The notes under the pieces are model-generated. The model saw nothing but the letters and a program-made list of their open reading frames with translations. It was not told the DNA's origin and ran no database searches. From Pogonophryne albipinna (taxonomy: Eukaryota; Chordata; Actinopteri; Perciformes; Artedidraconidae), in NCBI GenBank assembly GCA_028583405.1, contig JAPTMU010000094.1, positions 463,654-527,653 of the forward strand: a stretch of DNA of 64,000 bases, written 5' to 3'. The translations under genes and the position numbers were made by a program. Shown here one piece after another: positions 35,490-48,225 of this stretch (the stretch's first letter is position 1; each line of letters starts with the position of its first letter).

Positions 35490-38200
35490 TGCAGCCTGTC
35501 CTCCTACAAAAAACGACCAAATAGGTCGATTGTTTAAGCACCTTAGATTACGACCCATAGACACGTTTTAAAGTGCACCTCTAGTGGTTGTGTAAGAAAC
35601 AACATGCTCCCGTTTATTCGTTTATTCACAAATAACCCTCTCTGGAAAATCCTAAATTGTAGAATAGTTTGTCCATTAAAATGTTTTTTGATTAGATTTC
35701 TAGCGAGGAGTGTATATTGTATTTTTGGAATCCACGTCCAGTCGATGTGTAGGATCTATAGTTGGATAGATATTTACGAAGATGATCTGAGGTCTCATCA
35801 GGATAACGTGTATGCAGCTTCCATGTAAAGTTAGCGTGGGTGAAAACAGTATTTCCGGTCTCGAAGTTTTCATATTAAAACCGGATATATTCCCCTCACT
35901 GTCAAATGATTACATAGTGATATCTGCATTACTCGTCCACTAAAAAGCATCACTTTATCCTGGTTAATTACACAATATTGATTGGTTTAAATGGTGTACA
36001 ATGCTTTTGTGTTTTTAACCTTGGATTCAGAGAAACAAATAGTTTTTTAGGAGTTTAGACACTACAGTTTCCGAAGACACTACACTACGCAGAATCCCCA
36101 GCTATCGTTTGGGACTACAACATCCGCCTTGCTTTACAAACCCCGTGATTAGTCATCAAGCCCTGTGATTGGATGTTGGAGTGGCAGTGCGACAAGGTTA
36201 CGCTGAGCGTCAACAGCTCTTTGAAATGGAATGGAACCACAGCAGACTTTCCAAAACTGGAATTGGACAGGTCCAGCCCCCCCCCCAGAACTACACATCC
36301 TGGCTATTGTGTGTTTCGCAACATTATATGGCACGTCTCTTTATAAGACGTTTTCGTATTTCCCACAATTAGAAGTTGCCAGTATTAAACTGTGTACAAC
36401 CTGGAGGTTTAGGGGATACGAAACACAGTGGCGTTATCAAATTTAAAAAATATAATTAATAAATGGGTGAATTAATATACCCACATGACACCTGAGGTCA
36501 GAAGAGCTTTGTTTCACAGCTGGTCTTATGTCTGTGACCCCTCCTGTTGTTAATTGATAAGCCTGAAACATGCACTTGTCAAGGTTCAGAGGCACATTTT
36601 GCAAATATAGCAGTAGCCATCGATCATCTTAAGATAAGATATACTTTATTGATCCCAAGTTGGGAAATGTTTTTGTTACAGCAGCTTACTGTACTACTTT
36701 GTTCTACTCCACTACAATTAAGAGGTTAACCTGGTATTTTTACTCCACTACATTTATTTTAGTTACTTTGCAGATTCTGATTAATGATGTGAAATATAAA
36801 CAACCCTTAAATCAGACTTTAGTTACACCTGAGTCAAATTCAGGGAAGGTGATTGTCAAGTGCCAAAATAAACTATGCAATATATTGGACGTTAAGTACT
36901 TTGTCAGACTTTTTTTTCATCAAATAAAACTTATTCAACAACTAAATTCAATAATGTGCTTTAACCACTAGGCGGCGCGGGTTTAAAAACCAGTGGTGTA
37001 GTTAATAAAACTTAATAATATCAAACATAATATGACTATTAACTTTATTGTGAAATTAAAACAGAACGGTAAAGGAAAATACAGTTTCAGTCTCTCGATT
37101 TGAAGCTTATGCATTGTACCATGAACCTGTATAGACCTGTAACAGTCAACTGCATGAGGAGTTGGAAAGGTAGTAAATAATATATTTAAAAACTACAAAA
37201 AAATCCCTTTATATCAGCTGTGCACCGTTATGATGTAAATATAACCTATCTACCGATTGGATCAAATATAAAAGTCAGCCGAATTAGTGTTGATACTGTA
37301 AGGAGACGTATTGTGTGAAAAGAAATGGAAGATGTTGTTTAATTGCTCATATATTTATGATTCACGTCACGTATTCAGTTTTGGCGGCATTTCTTACAGT
37401 TTGTCAAAAGGTCTTCTGATCAGGGCTCTATAAATAAATATCTACGGCAGATATGTAATATTTAATGCAGCCGAACCGTGTATTACAATGCCATTATGTG
37501 ATGACTTCCAACGAGAAAAGCAAGAACACTCAGAATAAAGTATTATTTTATTTAAAAAAAATGTTTTTCCGATTTCATATCATATAAACACCATATCCCG
37601 TCATGCATTGCGGCGATGTTTTAGCCTATCAAAACCTCTGAAAAAAGAAAGGTGTCTCTCAGAATCGAAAGAGAAAAACCTATGGGAAAAACACAAAAGC
37701 ATTGTACACAATTTAAACCAATAAATGTCGTATAATTAACAAGGATAAACTGATGTTTTTTAGTTGATGAGTACTGCAGATATCACTGTTAAATCATTTG
37801 ATCATTGGTTTTATTATGAAAATGTCGAGACCGGAAAGACTGTTTTCAACCCGTAACTTTACATGGAGGCTGCCGCATACCTCAAATCATCTTCGTAATA
37901 TCTATCAAACTATAGATCCTACATATCGACTGGACGTGGATTCTAAAAGTACATTATACACTTCTCGCTAGAAATCTAATCAAAAAGCGTTTTAATGGCA
38001 AAACTATCCTACAATTTAGGATTTTCCAGAGAGGGTGATTTGTGAATAAACGACCATCTGTAACGTTTGCATTCAACGGGTGCACTAGAGGGCGAAAACT
38101 TTATAGGACGCCGTATTAAGCGCTTGAACAAACGACATATGTGGTCGTAATAATTGGGCCTGAACAATCGGCCTATTTGGTCGTATGAGTTGGAGGACTT
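35490..38200. mobile_element. Foldback-type element A with arms of about 600 bp, 2.7 kb
   Basis: The left arm (about 35497-36010) and the right arm (about 37715-38195) are inverted copies. They share CGACCAAATAGG at the ends, then the blocks CTCTGGAAAATCCTAAATTG, TTTCTAGCGA, TATAGTT, AAGTTTTCAT and GGTTTAAA in mirror order. The central 1.7 kb holds CCAAT-like sequence, LINE-tail-like TTTATTGATCCCAA (about 36648) and no recognisable transposase. Element B at 48226-49943 has the same arms. The exact ends and target duplication are not clear, and the superfamily is unknown. Confidence 0.75.
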
Positions 38201-39781
38201 ATGGGACTGTGGTGGTTGAACTAAAAGATTATACATTTGGGTTTGAATCTCAAGGAAGCCACCAAGAAAGTTTGCCTATAAGTGAAGTTAACAAAACCAA
38301 TGGGGGATCTCAGACAATATTTAAATAGACAGCTCAGTTTACAAATAATTTTGTGCGCTGCCTATTTAAAATTAACCAAAAATAAAGTACAACAAAGGAT
38401 ACCACAAAATAGGCTCCTTTTAAAACCTTGCAAGTTGTTTACGTAATTCAGATATCAATTAATTAAGCAGCTTTATTAAAAAGGGACGAGCAGCCAAGGT
38501 CACTATCAGTACCTGGGCTCATATGCAAGGTCGTCCTCTTTCTGCTTCAATCTTTACAATATTGATTTCAGAAATTCCTGTCTCAATGTATAAAATCCTA
38601 TAAAAAAATATCCAGGATATGCATAAAGACAGTAACGTATCTATGTTGTTTACAAGAATGTTCTTCAATTGTAAAACACCTCTCAGACAGAGATGTGCTG
38701 TGGTAGCTGGAGGTTTCGAATGATACAATAATATTGATAATAATAAGATAACAGGACTATAAACAGACAGAGCAGTAGAGGAGCACAAACAGCCTGTTAC
38801 CCAGTCAGACTGCCCTCAGCGACCTCATGAACCCTGTCACCAAATTTCTGACAGCCAGTCCTACCACAAGTTCAGTCCCCAGGATAACAAGAGGTGTTTG
38901 ACTCCTTGGACTCTGCTCTCAGCCACAACACTGATGGGCTCCTACAAAACTCGAGCTGACAGAAACATGAGGCAGGGTGGCGAGGGGAGAGAAGGGGGGG
39001 GCTGTAATGTAATTTGCCTGGAGACTTGTCGGCTCCTCGCTGAATGCCCCTCAGTGATCTTGAGGACAATCGAAAGCAACACGCTTCTTTTAAACACACA
39101 GTGGAGTCGAAATGCAGCCTAAGAAAAACCTAAGAAAAACTTTAGAATGCATTGAAATTCTGCATCTTAACCATACTGTTGATTTATATGCTGGCAGGAT
39201 AGTAGTGAACTTTTTGTAATGGGATTAGTACTCAGAATACATTTAAATAAAATTAAACAAACTGTATATATTGTTAAAATGTTTTCTTTTGGGTTATTTC
39301 ATTTTTTTTATTCATGTGCATTGACTTTATGACATGCTTCTGTATCATATACATTTTCCACTTTTTTGGGATCTAACCTAAGATCAGGATACACATTTCC
39401 TAATATTACATACAACATATGTTATCAGATAGCTCTGACATTTTCTTAAAATTGGGATAGCTGGCACAATTAAATGGGCCTCATTATGCTTTTTGGGGTC
39501 GAAACGCCCATATTGGACTCCTTTGATTACTTCAGTATCATAGAGACATCACTATGTATGTGATGAAGCACACACTCCCTCAATAACATCTGGCTTAACT
39601 ATTGTTTGTTAAGAAATGGAAGCAATTTTGCTTCAGAATTGTCTTTATTGTATTTAAAGTTTATCATATCAAATATATAGTCAAATTAACATACTATGTA
39701 TTTAAATGTATTTAACTTCTTAAAATATCTTAAAGACACAAAATCAAGAAAGGAATCACCATTACCTTTGTTCAGACCTGA
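38201..39781. other. No gene recognised
   Basis: Unique sequence. A GC-richer stretch at about 38860-39120 is open in short frames but has no identifiable domain or splice pair. Confidence 0.45.
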
Positions 39782-40394
39782 GGCCTGTACGATGAAGCCG
39801 GATTTTCGTTTAGCGGGCTAACTTCAGGGAAAACTCGGGGTTTCCGGTCCTACGACGTTGGTTCTCTTTTTAGCGGGCTAGATCTCCATGGTAACTTATT
39901 CTGAGCGGCTAGCCTGGGGCCTATACTACGAATCAGGATTTTCGTTTAGCAAGCTAACTTCAGGGATTTCCGGTCCTACGAAGCTGGTTCACTTTTTAGC
40001 GGGCTAGATAACTTATGCTGAGCGGCTAGCCTGCTCCGGAGCAGGATAGGTTCCAGGATTAAAGATCAACTCAGTGAAAGCACCGCCTGCTGACCAATCA
40101 GAGCTCAGTGTGCGGAGGAAATAAAGTTTAAACTGCCGTTGTAGGAAAGACGGCCGGCCAAAATCACCGACTGTGTGAACGTGAAAATGAATAGAATATC
40201 ACCTCCCATCTTCAGAGCAATCTGACGATTATAACTATTATACTATTATTATACTATTATGTTAAGAAAGCTTAATTAAATATCTGCCACAACATAAGTA
40301 ACCGGATCAAAGTAACATTACGTAGCCTACAGTCCGCGGCACTGTGAGTGCAGACGTCGATGTGTCCCATTATCATTCATATCACATCATAATG
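39782..40394. mobile_element. Harbinger-like left ends, tandemly duplicated
   Basis: A terminus of the type GGCCTRTACTACGAA occurs at 39782 and again at 39918, each followed by similar sequence (ggattttcgtttagc...gagcggctagcctg), so about 136 bp is tandemly duplicated. I find no matching right end. The hAT at 40395-41448 interrupts what follows. Confidence 0.55.
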
Positions 40395-41448
40395 CAGTGG
40401 TTCCCAACGTGGGGGGTGCGCCCACCCTGGGGGTGCAGAGGCATGACAGGGGGGGCGTGAGAGACCAGGAGGAAAAATTGTTATTACAACAACAACAAAA
40501 AGATTACAAAAAATATCATAATTTGAAAAATTATTGATTCGAAAATAATATGATAATGTACAGGACTATTACGTCTGGGTCTCTGTGTTTCATTAGAGCT
40601 CGGCTCTGTGTGTGTGTGTGTGTGTGTGTGGAACGAGCCATTTTGTGTGCATGCGCGAGCGAGAGAGAGAGAGCGCACCAGTACCGGAGATCGTTGTTGT
40701 TAGCTTCTGGTGCTAGCGAGCTACGCTAACGGATATAAGGAGTTTTTTCAACAACAAAGTGGAGGAGAGTCCTCTCCTGTCAGACTGAGAGACTCAGTGT
40801 TATCTCAGTGGGTCTCAAACGTTTTGGTCACCATTAATGTAAACGATTATTTCCGAGGCACACGTTTATATGATATAGTTATAAAAAAAATAAGAGAATA
40901 AATGAAACAAGAATACAGTTTAAAAGGGGAGTGATTTGTAAAATATCCATAAAGAAAAAGTCAATATTTTTACAGTTGTGTTTCATATGGGTGTTGAGAG
41001 AGGTATTCATAGATCTCTTCATGTTGCTCTCAAAGTGCACCAGATTGATGCATTTAACTTCAATATTTAAAAAAATTAATCTTCCCGGGGGAGCTTGCCC
41101 CCGGACCCCCCCAGAGGAGGTTAGGTCCACACACCACCTATAAAAATAGGACTTTACCCCTGCTTACACCTATATGCTGTGAGCTGATTATTGAGCCTTC
41201 ATTGTAACAGTCCAGGTACACTATGTATTTGCGCGGGGAGTGTTGCAGTAGAAAATTCAACTGTAGCGCCCGGTACATTAATGGGAAACCCTAAATGTTT
41301 GAGCACCCTCTATGAAACATCAAGCTACCCCACAGCACCCCCAAAATAAATCTCTGGCGCCGCCACTGAGCTCGACTTGTGTTGGGGGGGCCCGACTTTT
41401 TTTTTTCTCCAAAGAGGGGGCCTGACAGAAAAAGTTTGAGAACCATTG
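40395..41448. mobile_element. hAT element, 1054 bp, mosaic interior
   Basis: The ends are CAGTGGTTCCCAACGTGGGG and the near complement of CAATGGTTCTCAAACTTTTT. The 8-bp duplication TCATAATG is exact (40387-40394, 41449-41456). The interior contains other hAT-like termini (CAGTGGGTCTCAAACG near 40808, GGCGCCGCCACTG near 41358). It also has a 60-bp block near 40690-40740 related to the interior of the MITEs at 6033 and 10057 (gctagcgagctacgctaacg). Confidence 0.93.
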
Positions 41449-41512
41449 TCATAATGTATCATATATTTCCTTATCTGAGTCAGCTTCTTGAGCCGTATCT
41501 GGCCGGAGCAGG

Positions 41513-42045
41513 GGCCTATACTACGAATCTAGTTCAACATATCCTGGATATGTTTTGAGTTATCCGGTTGACTTAATCCAAAACAAAGCCGCTCTCGCTA
41601 AACAGTCCTACGATGCTGGCTATCAACTCGTTCGCTGAAACCAGCCGTGTCCTATCTAGTTAGGTGCACGTTCACATGAAAGGGGTGGTATCTGGAGCAT
41701 TCGACCAATCACAAACATGGAGAAGCGTACTGACAGCGCAGCGTCATACTTCCTGAATGAAAAGTAAACTATAATATTAGTCAAATATGAAGAAGTTAAA
41801 CTTTAAACATCCATGACTTAAACACTTTATCCAGGATAAAAGCCACATAGCTGCACCTGCAAGGTGAAGACAGCTGGTAAAAGAACAAGTGTTTGAATGC
41901 GTACATTAACAGGTTTATGATATCACTGCCCCGTCTAAGACACGATCTGACTTTAATTACATTTGACTTGAGTGTTTCGTCAACTTAATTTGTTGCTTAA
42001 AATAATATTTCTGCATACAGTATGTGACACTGTAAGCGTTGCACG
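41513..42045. mobile_element. Third Harbinger-like left end, remnant
   Basis: GGCCTATACTACGAATC at 41513 repeats the terminus of 39918 but is followed by different sequence. No right end is found before the hAT at 42046, and no gene is recognised in the stretch. Confidence 0.45.
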
Positions 42046-45000
42046 CAGGGCTGGACTGGCCATCTGGCATACCGGGCATTTTCCCGGTGGGCCGACGTGC
42101 CTTTTGGGCCGACACGTCATTTTTAATTTTTTCTGAAGTCCCGGCCCATAAGACGGGTTGATTGGCCCCCTGTTTAAATGTTTTTAGTAATTGACACTGG
42201 GCCGGCCTAATCAAATCTTTAATCACCTCCCCCTTTGGGCCGCTCGGTGTGAATCATTAAATCACGCCCCCAGGAGGTGAGCCGGCCGTTTAAGCCAAAC
42301 TGCCTTTTTTTTCGAGAAAAAAAAAAGTTTGAGTTAGAAATGGGCGAAGGCGAAGACGAAGGCCAAGCAAAAAGGGAGAGCAGAAAAATTGCGGGCAAGA
42401 AAAAAGCAGGCCCTTCGTGCTGATGCTGCCGCTTGTGTCAAAATAACCGACATGTTTAGTACAGGTGAGGTCCATCTTCAGCACCCGTGGCCGATATTGG
42501 TGGTGAGGAAGATGATGAGAGGGAGAGAGATCAGCGCGAGTGGGGAGAGGGAGGAGAACTCGCGGAAAGCAGAAGCTAAGAAAATTAGGAAAATATTATT
42601 ATTAAGGTTATGATACTCTGTAGTTCTGGAACCCATTAATATCCCCTTGATGAAGCACTAATAAGACAAATATTATTGTTTGTTTGTTTGTTTGTAGCCT
42701 TTATTTAACCAGATGAAAGCCCCTTGAGATCAAAAGATCTCTTTTTCAAGGGTGACCTGCATTATAAGAGAAACATTCGTTAGTCTACAAGCAAGTAAGC
42801 TGGCTTTTTTAGGTTTTCCCTGGCAAGTTAAAATATAGCTTAATGGGTTAATACGTTGTCTCATTGAAAGAATGTCATAATTTTGTTAACCACCATTCAT
42901 GAACAATTACTGTCAGCTGGCAGCTTGTTTTGTTTACTTTATTTACTTATTTGGTTATAAGGGCAACAGTGGTCTTTTGGGACCTGAACAAAATGTTTAT
43001 AGTCAGCTTTTTGTGGTAGTTTTGATTGACAATATATAGAATGAATAATATAGAAATAGATAAAAAATGGAGGCACACATGTAGTTTTGACCATTAACTG
43101 TATTGTTATGTCAATGCCTATTTGTATGGACCTCTATCAGGGAATCCATTCATTCTGTATCATTGTGTTGAGCCAGGTAGCATCCCCAGAGGAGGAGAGT
43201 GTCAGCGAGAGTGAGGAGAGCAAAGAGCAGGAGGACATAGATTACTTTTCCCGCCCCGAGCCATCTATGTTACAGATGTTTTTAGAACAGCACCCACAAC
43301 AACATACCAGAAATCCAGTTGTGCAGAAGGTATTCACCTGTAAAGATGGCACCAGCAGAAAGTGGCTTACATATTGCAAGGGATGTCATATGTTGTTTTG
43401 TTTTGTATGTCTGGCATTTGGGAAGAGGACTGACACTGGCACATTTATAACTGGAATGTCAGATTGGAGGCACGCACACCAGCGTACAGAGGAGCACGAA
43501 AAGAGCATTACACATTCAACCTGTGCTGAAGCTTTTTTCTTACGGTGCTCTAAAGCAGACATCGAAAGCATGTTTGCTGGCAGTCAGATGTCTGCTCATA
43601 GGGAACAAGTCCGAAAGAGACGTCAGGTTTTGGAGCGTGTGGTGGATGTGGTGAAAGTGCAGGCAGGTGGAGAATGAGGGAGCATATATGCTAGCTTACA
43701 ACACCGTGGACCACGGTAACTTTTTGGAGCTCATCCTTTTATTAGGAAAGTATGATGTCTGCTTAAAAGAGCATCTGGATGATTGCGTAGAGAAGAGCAA
43801 GAAATTGCACCAATCCAGTGGAACAAAGGGTAGAGGGTCTCTCATCACCCTACTCTCCAAAACTACTGTTAACTCCATAATAGAAACTGTTGGTAGTCTA
43901 ATCAAAGAAAGTATCTCCAGTGATGTCCAGAAGGCAGGAATGTTTTCTGTTCAGCTGGACACAACACAAGACATAACTTCTCAGGATCAGTGTTCAGTAA
44001 TCTTAAGATATGTCACTGAGACTGTGCAAGAGAGGCTTGTGGCTTTAGTGAAGTGCCATGCATCCACCGGACAATACTTTGTGAACTTGCTCTCAGAGGT
44101 CTTAGAGCATCTGAAACTGGACAAGGGCATGTGCATAGGTAATGCAACAGATGGAGCATCCAATATGCAAGGCCGGTACAAAGGATTTTCTGCACTGATG
44201 ACCTCCCAGTCACCCACTCATGTCCATGTGTGGTGCTATGCTCATGTTCTTAATCTTGTCCTGGCTGACTACCCAAACTGTCATCGAATGTGGAACACTT
44301 TTCAACCTAATCAATGACATAGCAGTGTTTATCAGGGAGTCATATCAGAGGGTCAATCTGTGGGAGAAACAAGCCCACAGGCGCCTCTCCCCAATTGGAC
44401 AGACAAGATGGTGGGCAAAGCACGAAGCTGTCAGAAAGGTGTTTGGAAATTTCAATAAACCAGAGAAAGGCCTCTTTATTGATGTAGTGCTCACACTGGC
44501 AGCCATAGAACAGAAGGCAAATGAAAAGCCAACTGTACGGGCCAAAGCACGAGGCTTTAAAGAGGGCCTCCTGAGATTTGAGACAGTGTTAACAGCACAG
44601 ATATTCCTGAGACTATTTGAAAAAACCACTCCGCTGTCCAAGTACCTCCAGACACAAAAGATGGACATCCTTTCTGCCCATCGAATGGTGAGTGCCACAC
44701 AAGAAAGTCTCAAAAGCATCGCCAGGGATTTCAAAACTGTGAAAGCAGCTGCAGAAACGTTTTCCAAATGGACAAATGAAAACATTGAGGAGAGGGAGGA
44801 AGGAACAGACATTGAAGTGGCGGTTGCACTACCTCAGAAAAGAACAAAGAAAAGAAGCAGGGCTGAAGAGATGTCTCCAGATGAAGCACTAAGCGATGCA
44901 GAGAGAGCATATGAAGTAAATGTAGACAACGCTATTCTGGACACAGCAATCGAGACAATCCACAGGAGGTTTATGACACATGGAACTCTCTTTGCTGACT

Positions 45001-45763
45001 TAGCATGGCTGGACCCTAGGAACTTCAGTCAGATCAGAACCACGCCACTCCCAAATACTGCACTCAAAGACCTCAGTAATTGTCTTATCAGATTTGACAG
45101 CAGGGCTACAGTGGAGAATCTACAGTCAGAGCTGATAGGTTTAGCTTTACAGTGGGACAGGCTTAAAGCATCACATGTGGAAGAATATAAGACCAGAACG
45201 GTGGAAGATGGATCAGAAGGACAGGACGGACAGACGTGCAATAGGTGTCGTGTGTACAGATGAAAAAGGCAATACAATTACAGCGATTAAAAAAAGGATG
45301 GAAAAATTAAATGAAAGCGTCAATGTATATAAAAAAGATGCCGTCGACTCATCCTGTAGACTCATCTGGTCCTATCTCTATTGTGTTGTCATAGAAAGGG
45401 GAGGCAGGGCACTATAGGGTCCCCCCCTAAATTCACTAGAAGTCATCATTTAAGGTGTTATTTTTAAAACTTTTCTTCTGGGGGGGGGGCATACCCCCCC
45501 AGACCCCCCTATTAGTGCTCGGTCACTGTTCGCTTTGTGAGAGGGTTTGAAGGTCTAATTTCTAATGATTGATAGTTACACATACTTGTGGTATGTATTA
45601 GTTTTGTTTGCCCCTGGTACGTAAAAAGGATAATAATAGCGTTTTTTTTAATTATACTGAGTTATTCTTCTTGTAAGGAACCGCTACTATTCGTTTGTTT
45701 TATGGATTTGGGCCGGTCTGGGTCTAAATGCCAGGGCCGATTTGCTGTCCCAGTCCAGCCCTG
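42046..45763 (+). mobile_element. hAT transposon with decayed ZMYM1-like transposase gene, 3.7 kb
   Basis: It starts CAGGGCTGGACTGG and ends with the exact complement CCAGTCCAGCCCTG. Inside is a two-exon transposase pseudogene. The 8-bp flanks (GTTGCACG left, GTGATGGC right) do not match, so one end has been altered or the copy was rearranged after insertion. A common fish repeat tail (cctttatttaaccagatgaa) lies in the intron near 42698. Confidence 0.85.
42341..45263 (+). pseudogene. hAT transposase (TTF-type zinc finger / DUF4371), two exons, broken
   Basis: Exon 1 (about 42341-42464) encodes LRARKKQALRADAAACVKI and ends at a CAG|GTGAGG donor. Exon 2 resumes in frame at 43181 after a CAGGTAG acceptor with SPEEESVSESEESKE. 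Exon 2 has a TTF-type zinc finger (TYCKGCHMLFCFVCLAFGK, about 43370-43425), a first catalytic-type Asp in QLDTTQD (about 43958), and a second in NATDGASN (44150). It also has the CYAHVLNLV motif and TRWWAKHEAVRKVF. Frameshifts lie near 43670, where residues are missing before NEGAYML, and near 44268. The frame stops at 45263 before the C-terminal catalytic Glu and hATC dimerisation region. No in-frame start is seen for exon 1: a TAG lies just upstream and the nearest ATG (42340) is out of frame. The enzyme is dead. Confidence 0.85.
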
Positions 45764-48225
45764 GTGATGGCGAGATGAAGCCTTATGAAGCTTTTAAGCT
45801 TTCCGGCCAAATGGTTCACAAAAGGGATCATCTCATGAGGCTTCATTTGAACACAAACCCCCCTGTTGGTCAAAGTGTGTAAAACAGGCAGATTTGAATT
45901 AGATACAATACAAAAAAACAAGATCCTTGATGCAAACGCATTTATACAGATGTTATAAGGGTAGTAAAACCACCAGGGTAAGTGTTAGGAGATGTGTGAA
46001 GTGATTTAATTTGTTTTAATTTAGTTTTATTGTAATGGAATACCTTTTTAAAGTAATCCTCTCAACTCTGCTTATGTGTGTTGAGTCTGCAGTGTTTGAG
46101 CCCTGTGACTGCAGCCTGAATCTACTAAAAGCATTGTAGGATTATTTTGTACCCATATGCTAGATGACAGTTTTCAGGACACACTGAAGGTCTTACACGA
46201 TTCACAACTGACTACAAAGCAGGGAGATGCCTCTGCAGGAAAAAATCAAACTTGAGGATATAAAATAAAATAAAAAATCTGGTATGTAAGGTGAAACATT
46301 CGTTTCTAAAGGATTTAGTGCCAATAAATGTCAGATGTCAGATTAAGGCAACAAATTAATAAAAGAAAAGTTGCAAAACATAGGAAAAGGTTGTTGACCA
46401 GAGGTGGACTGTAACTAGGCATATTTTGTTAGGCTTTGTTCACATTTTATGCAACTTTATGCGTCTAATCTACACCTTAGGCTAAAATAGGACATTTTAT
46501 AGATGGCTTGTCCCTGCATCTAGCTACTTGCATCTTTACAGTTTCCCCTTGCCTCGCCAGCTCTGTCATCTTCAGGATGAATTACCTTGAAGCTTGTTAA
46601 TTCCCTTGGGAGTGACATACCTAACAGCTCTCTTACATTCAACAACATTGTTAACGCTTTCAAAAGTGCATTAATTAGCAAGACGAAATGTAGTCATCAT
46701 ATATCTTAAACTATAAAAAAATGTCTTTAATCTTATTTTAATTGTATTCAAAAGCCAATTACCGACCAAGTGTAATTACTTTGAGTTATTTTTTTAATCA
46801 CACAGGAACCTCCAAAGCCGCCATTAATTTGGTATTCTTTGTGAAAAGGCCATTGCCATTCTTTGATTTCTGAGGATAAAAAAGTGTAAAGAGCGCCAAG
46901 CAATGTCGAAACAATATGTGTAAAAACTGTAGTTTTATATATTAATAATACATGAGACGTGTATAGCGCTTTTCTAGAAACTCAAAGACGCTTATTATTA
47001 CTCATCTTTCTTGCAAATGAAATCACTGATACAGTGTTATCATGTATTAAAAGTTTGTCAGATCAAAAAGAGAAAGAAAATTAAAGTCGGTAATACCAAT
47101 TATGCTTATAAGTATGATATATGAGGTCATACAGTATAGGAATATATCTCATATTTAAAACAATAATTACCAGTATACTTGTGCAAATGAGAAACAGCTT
47201 CTAGCTTTTTTGATCACAGAATTAAAGCAAGTTTCAAATCCACTAACTGTATTTCCTTGTGAGGGCTCATGCTTTAAGAATTTGTCTTCCTCCTCATTTG
47301 GATGATAATACAGAGTTGGCTCTTCTAACAGAGGAAAAAGTTATCTTGCAGAAGAACTTGAGCTTTGAGGTGTAAAATCTCGATATGCTTTCATCGACTG
47401 TTGAACATGTAAAAATAGAAGTGGAACATGAGAACGGGCCACTGACAAAAAGATACGAACAAATAAAAGCATAGAGCCGGAGAGAAAACAGGGAAGAGAG
47501 GGATTGATGTTTATTTTTTGTTCAGGCAGTTCCTGTGACTCACAGAGAGAACTGCGAGCTCTTCAATTCCCTCAATATCCACATTTCTGATATAGGTTCT
47601 TATTATTTTCAGACTTCTTTATATTCAAAATGAAACTTATAATGATTGTAATATCATTTCGATAAGGGTACGGCACTGAGTCTGACTTAAAGCACACTTC
47701 ATTAAGCTTTTCATCACAAAATTAGCATCCATCCTCACAGAGAGCCCAGCATGTTGTCTGGGATCAAAATATGCTTCAATGGATTTATACAAAAAAAGAC
47801 AGAGAGACAAAAGAAGATGTTGTTGTACTGGTTGATGGCTTTGTGGATGTATTTTCTTTGTATTTTCTACTTTAAATTATAAAAACAAAGCCTTAAAAAA
47901 GACGCTATAGTACAGGTTTCACTAAAAGCACTATACAATGGTGCTATTGCATGTTACTGTCCACATCAAACTACATAGATAGATAACCCTAACTCTAGTA
48001 AACAGGGTGCTTAAAATCAACAGGATCAACCATTTGCCAATAGCCGTGTTTAATCTCCACAAACAGAAAATGTTTCCCCACACTTCGACAGGATATATTT
48101 GAACTTTTATAATATTACATGTATTGCCGTTTTTACAGCAAGACAAGGGTAGGTAGCACAAGAGCAGTCACACCAGTTATTCTTTGCGGCAAAATCAATT
48201 AATTGAAATGTAATTGCTACACAGC
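45764..48225. other. No gene recognised
   Basis: Mostly unique AT-rich sequence. A LINE-like 3' tail (gtatagcgcttttctagaaa) lies at about 46961-46990. No exon-like frame or RNA gene is seen. Confidence 0.5.

Noticed and set aside
43087..45263. Host ZMYM1-like gene
   Set aside because: The zinc finger and core resemble host ZMYM1, but the sequence is frameshifted and lies between hAT terminal inverted repeats at 42046 and 45763, so it is a transposase pseudogene.
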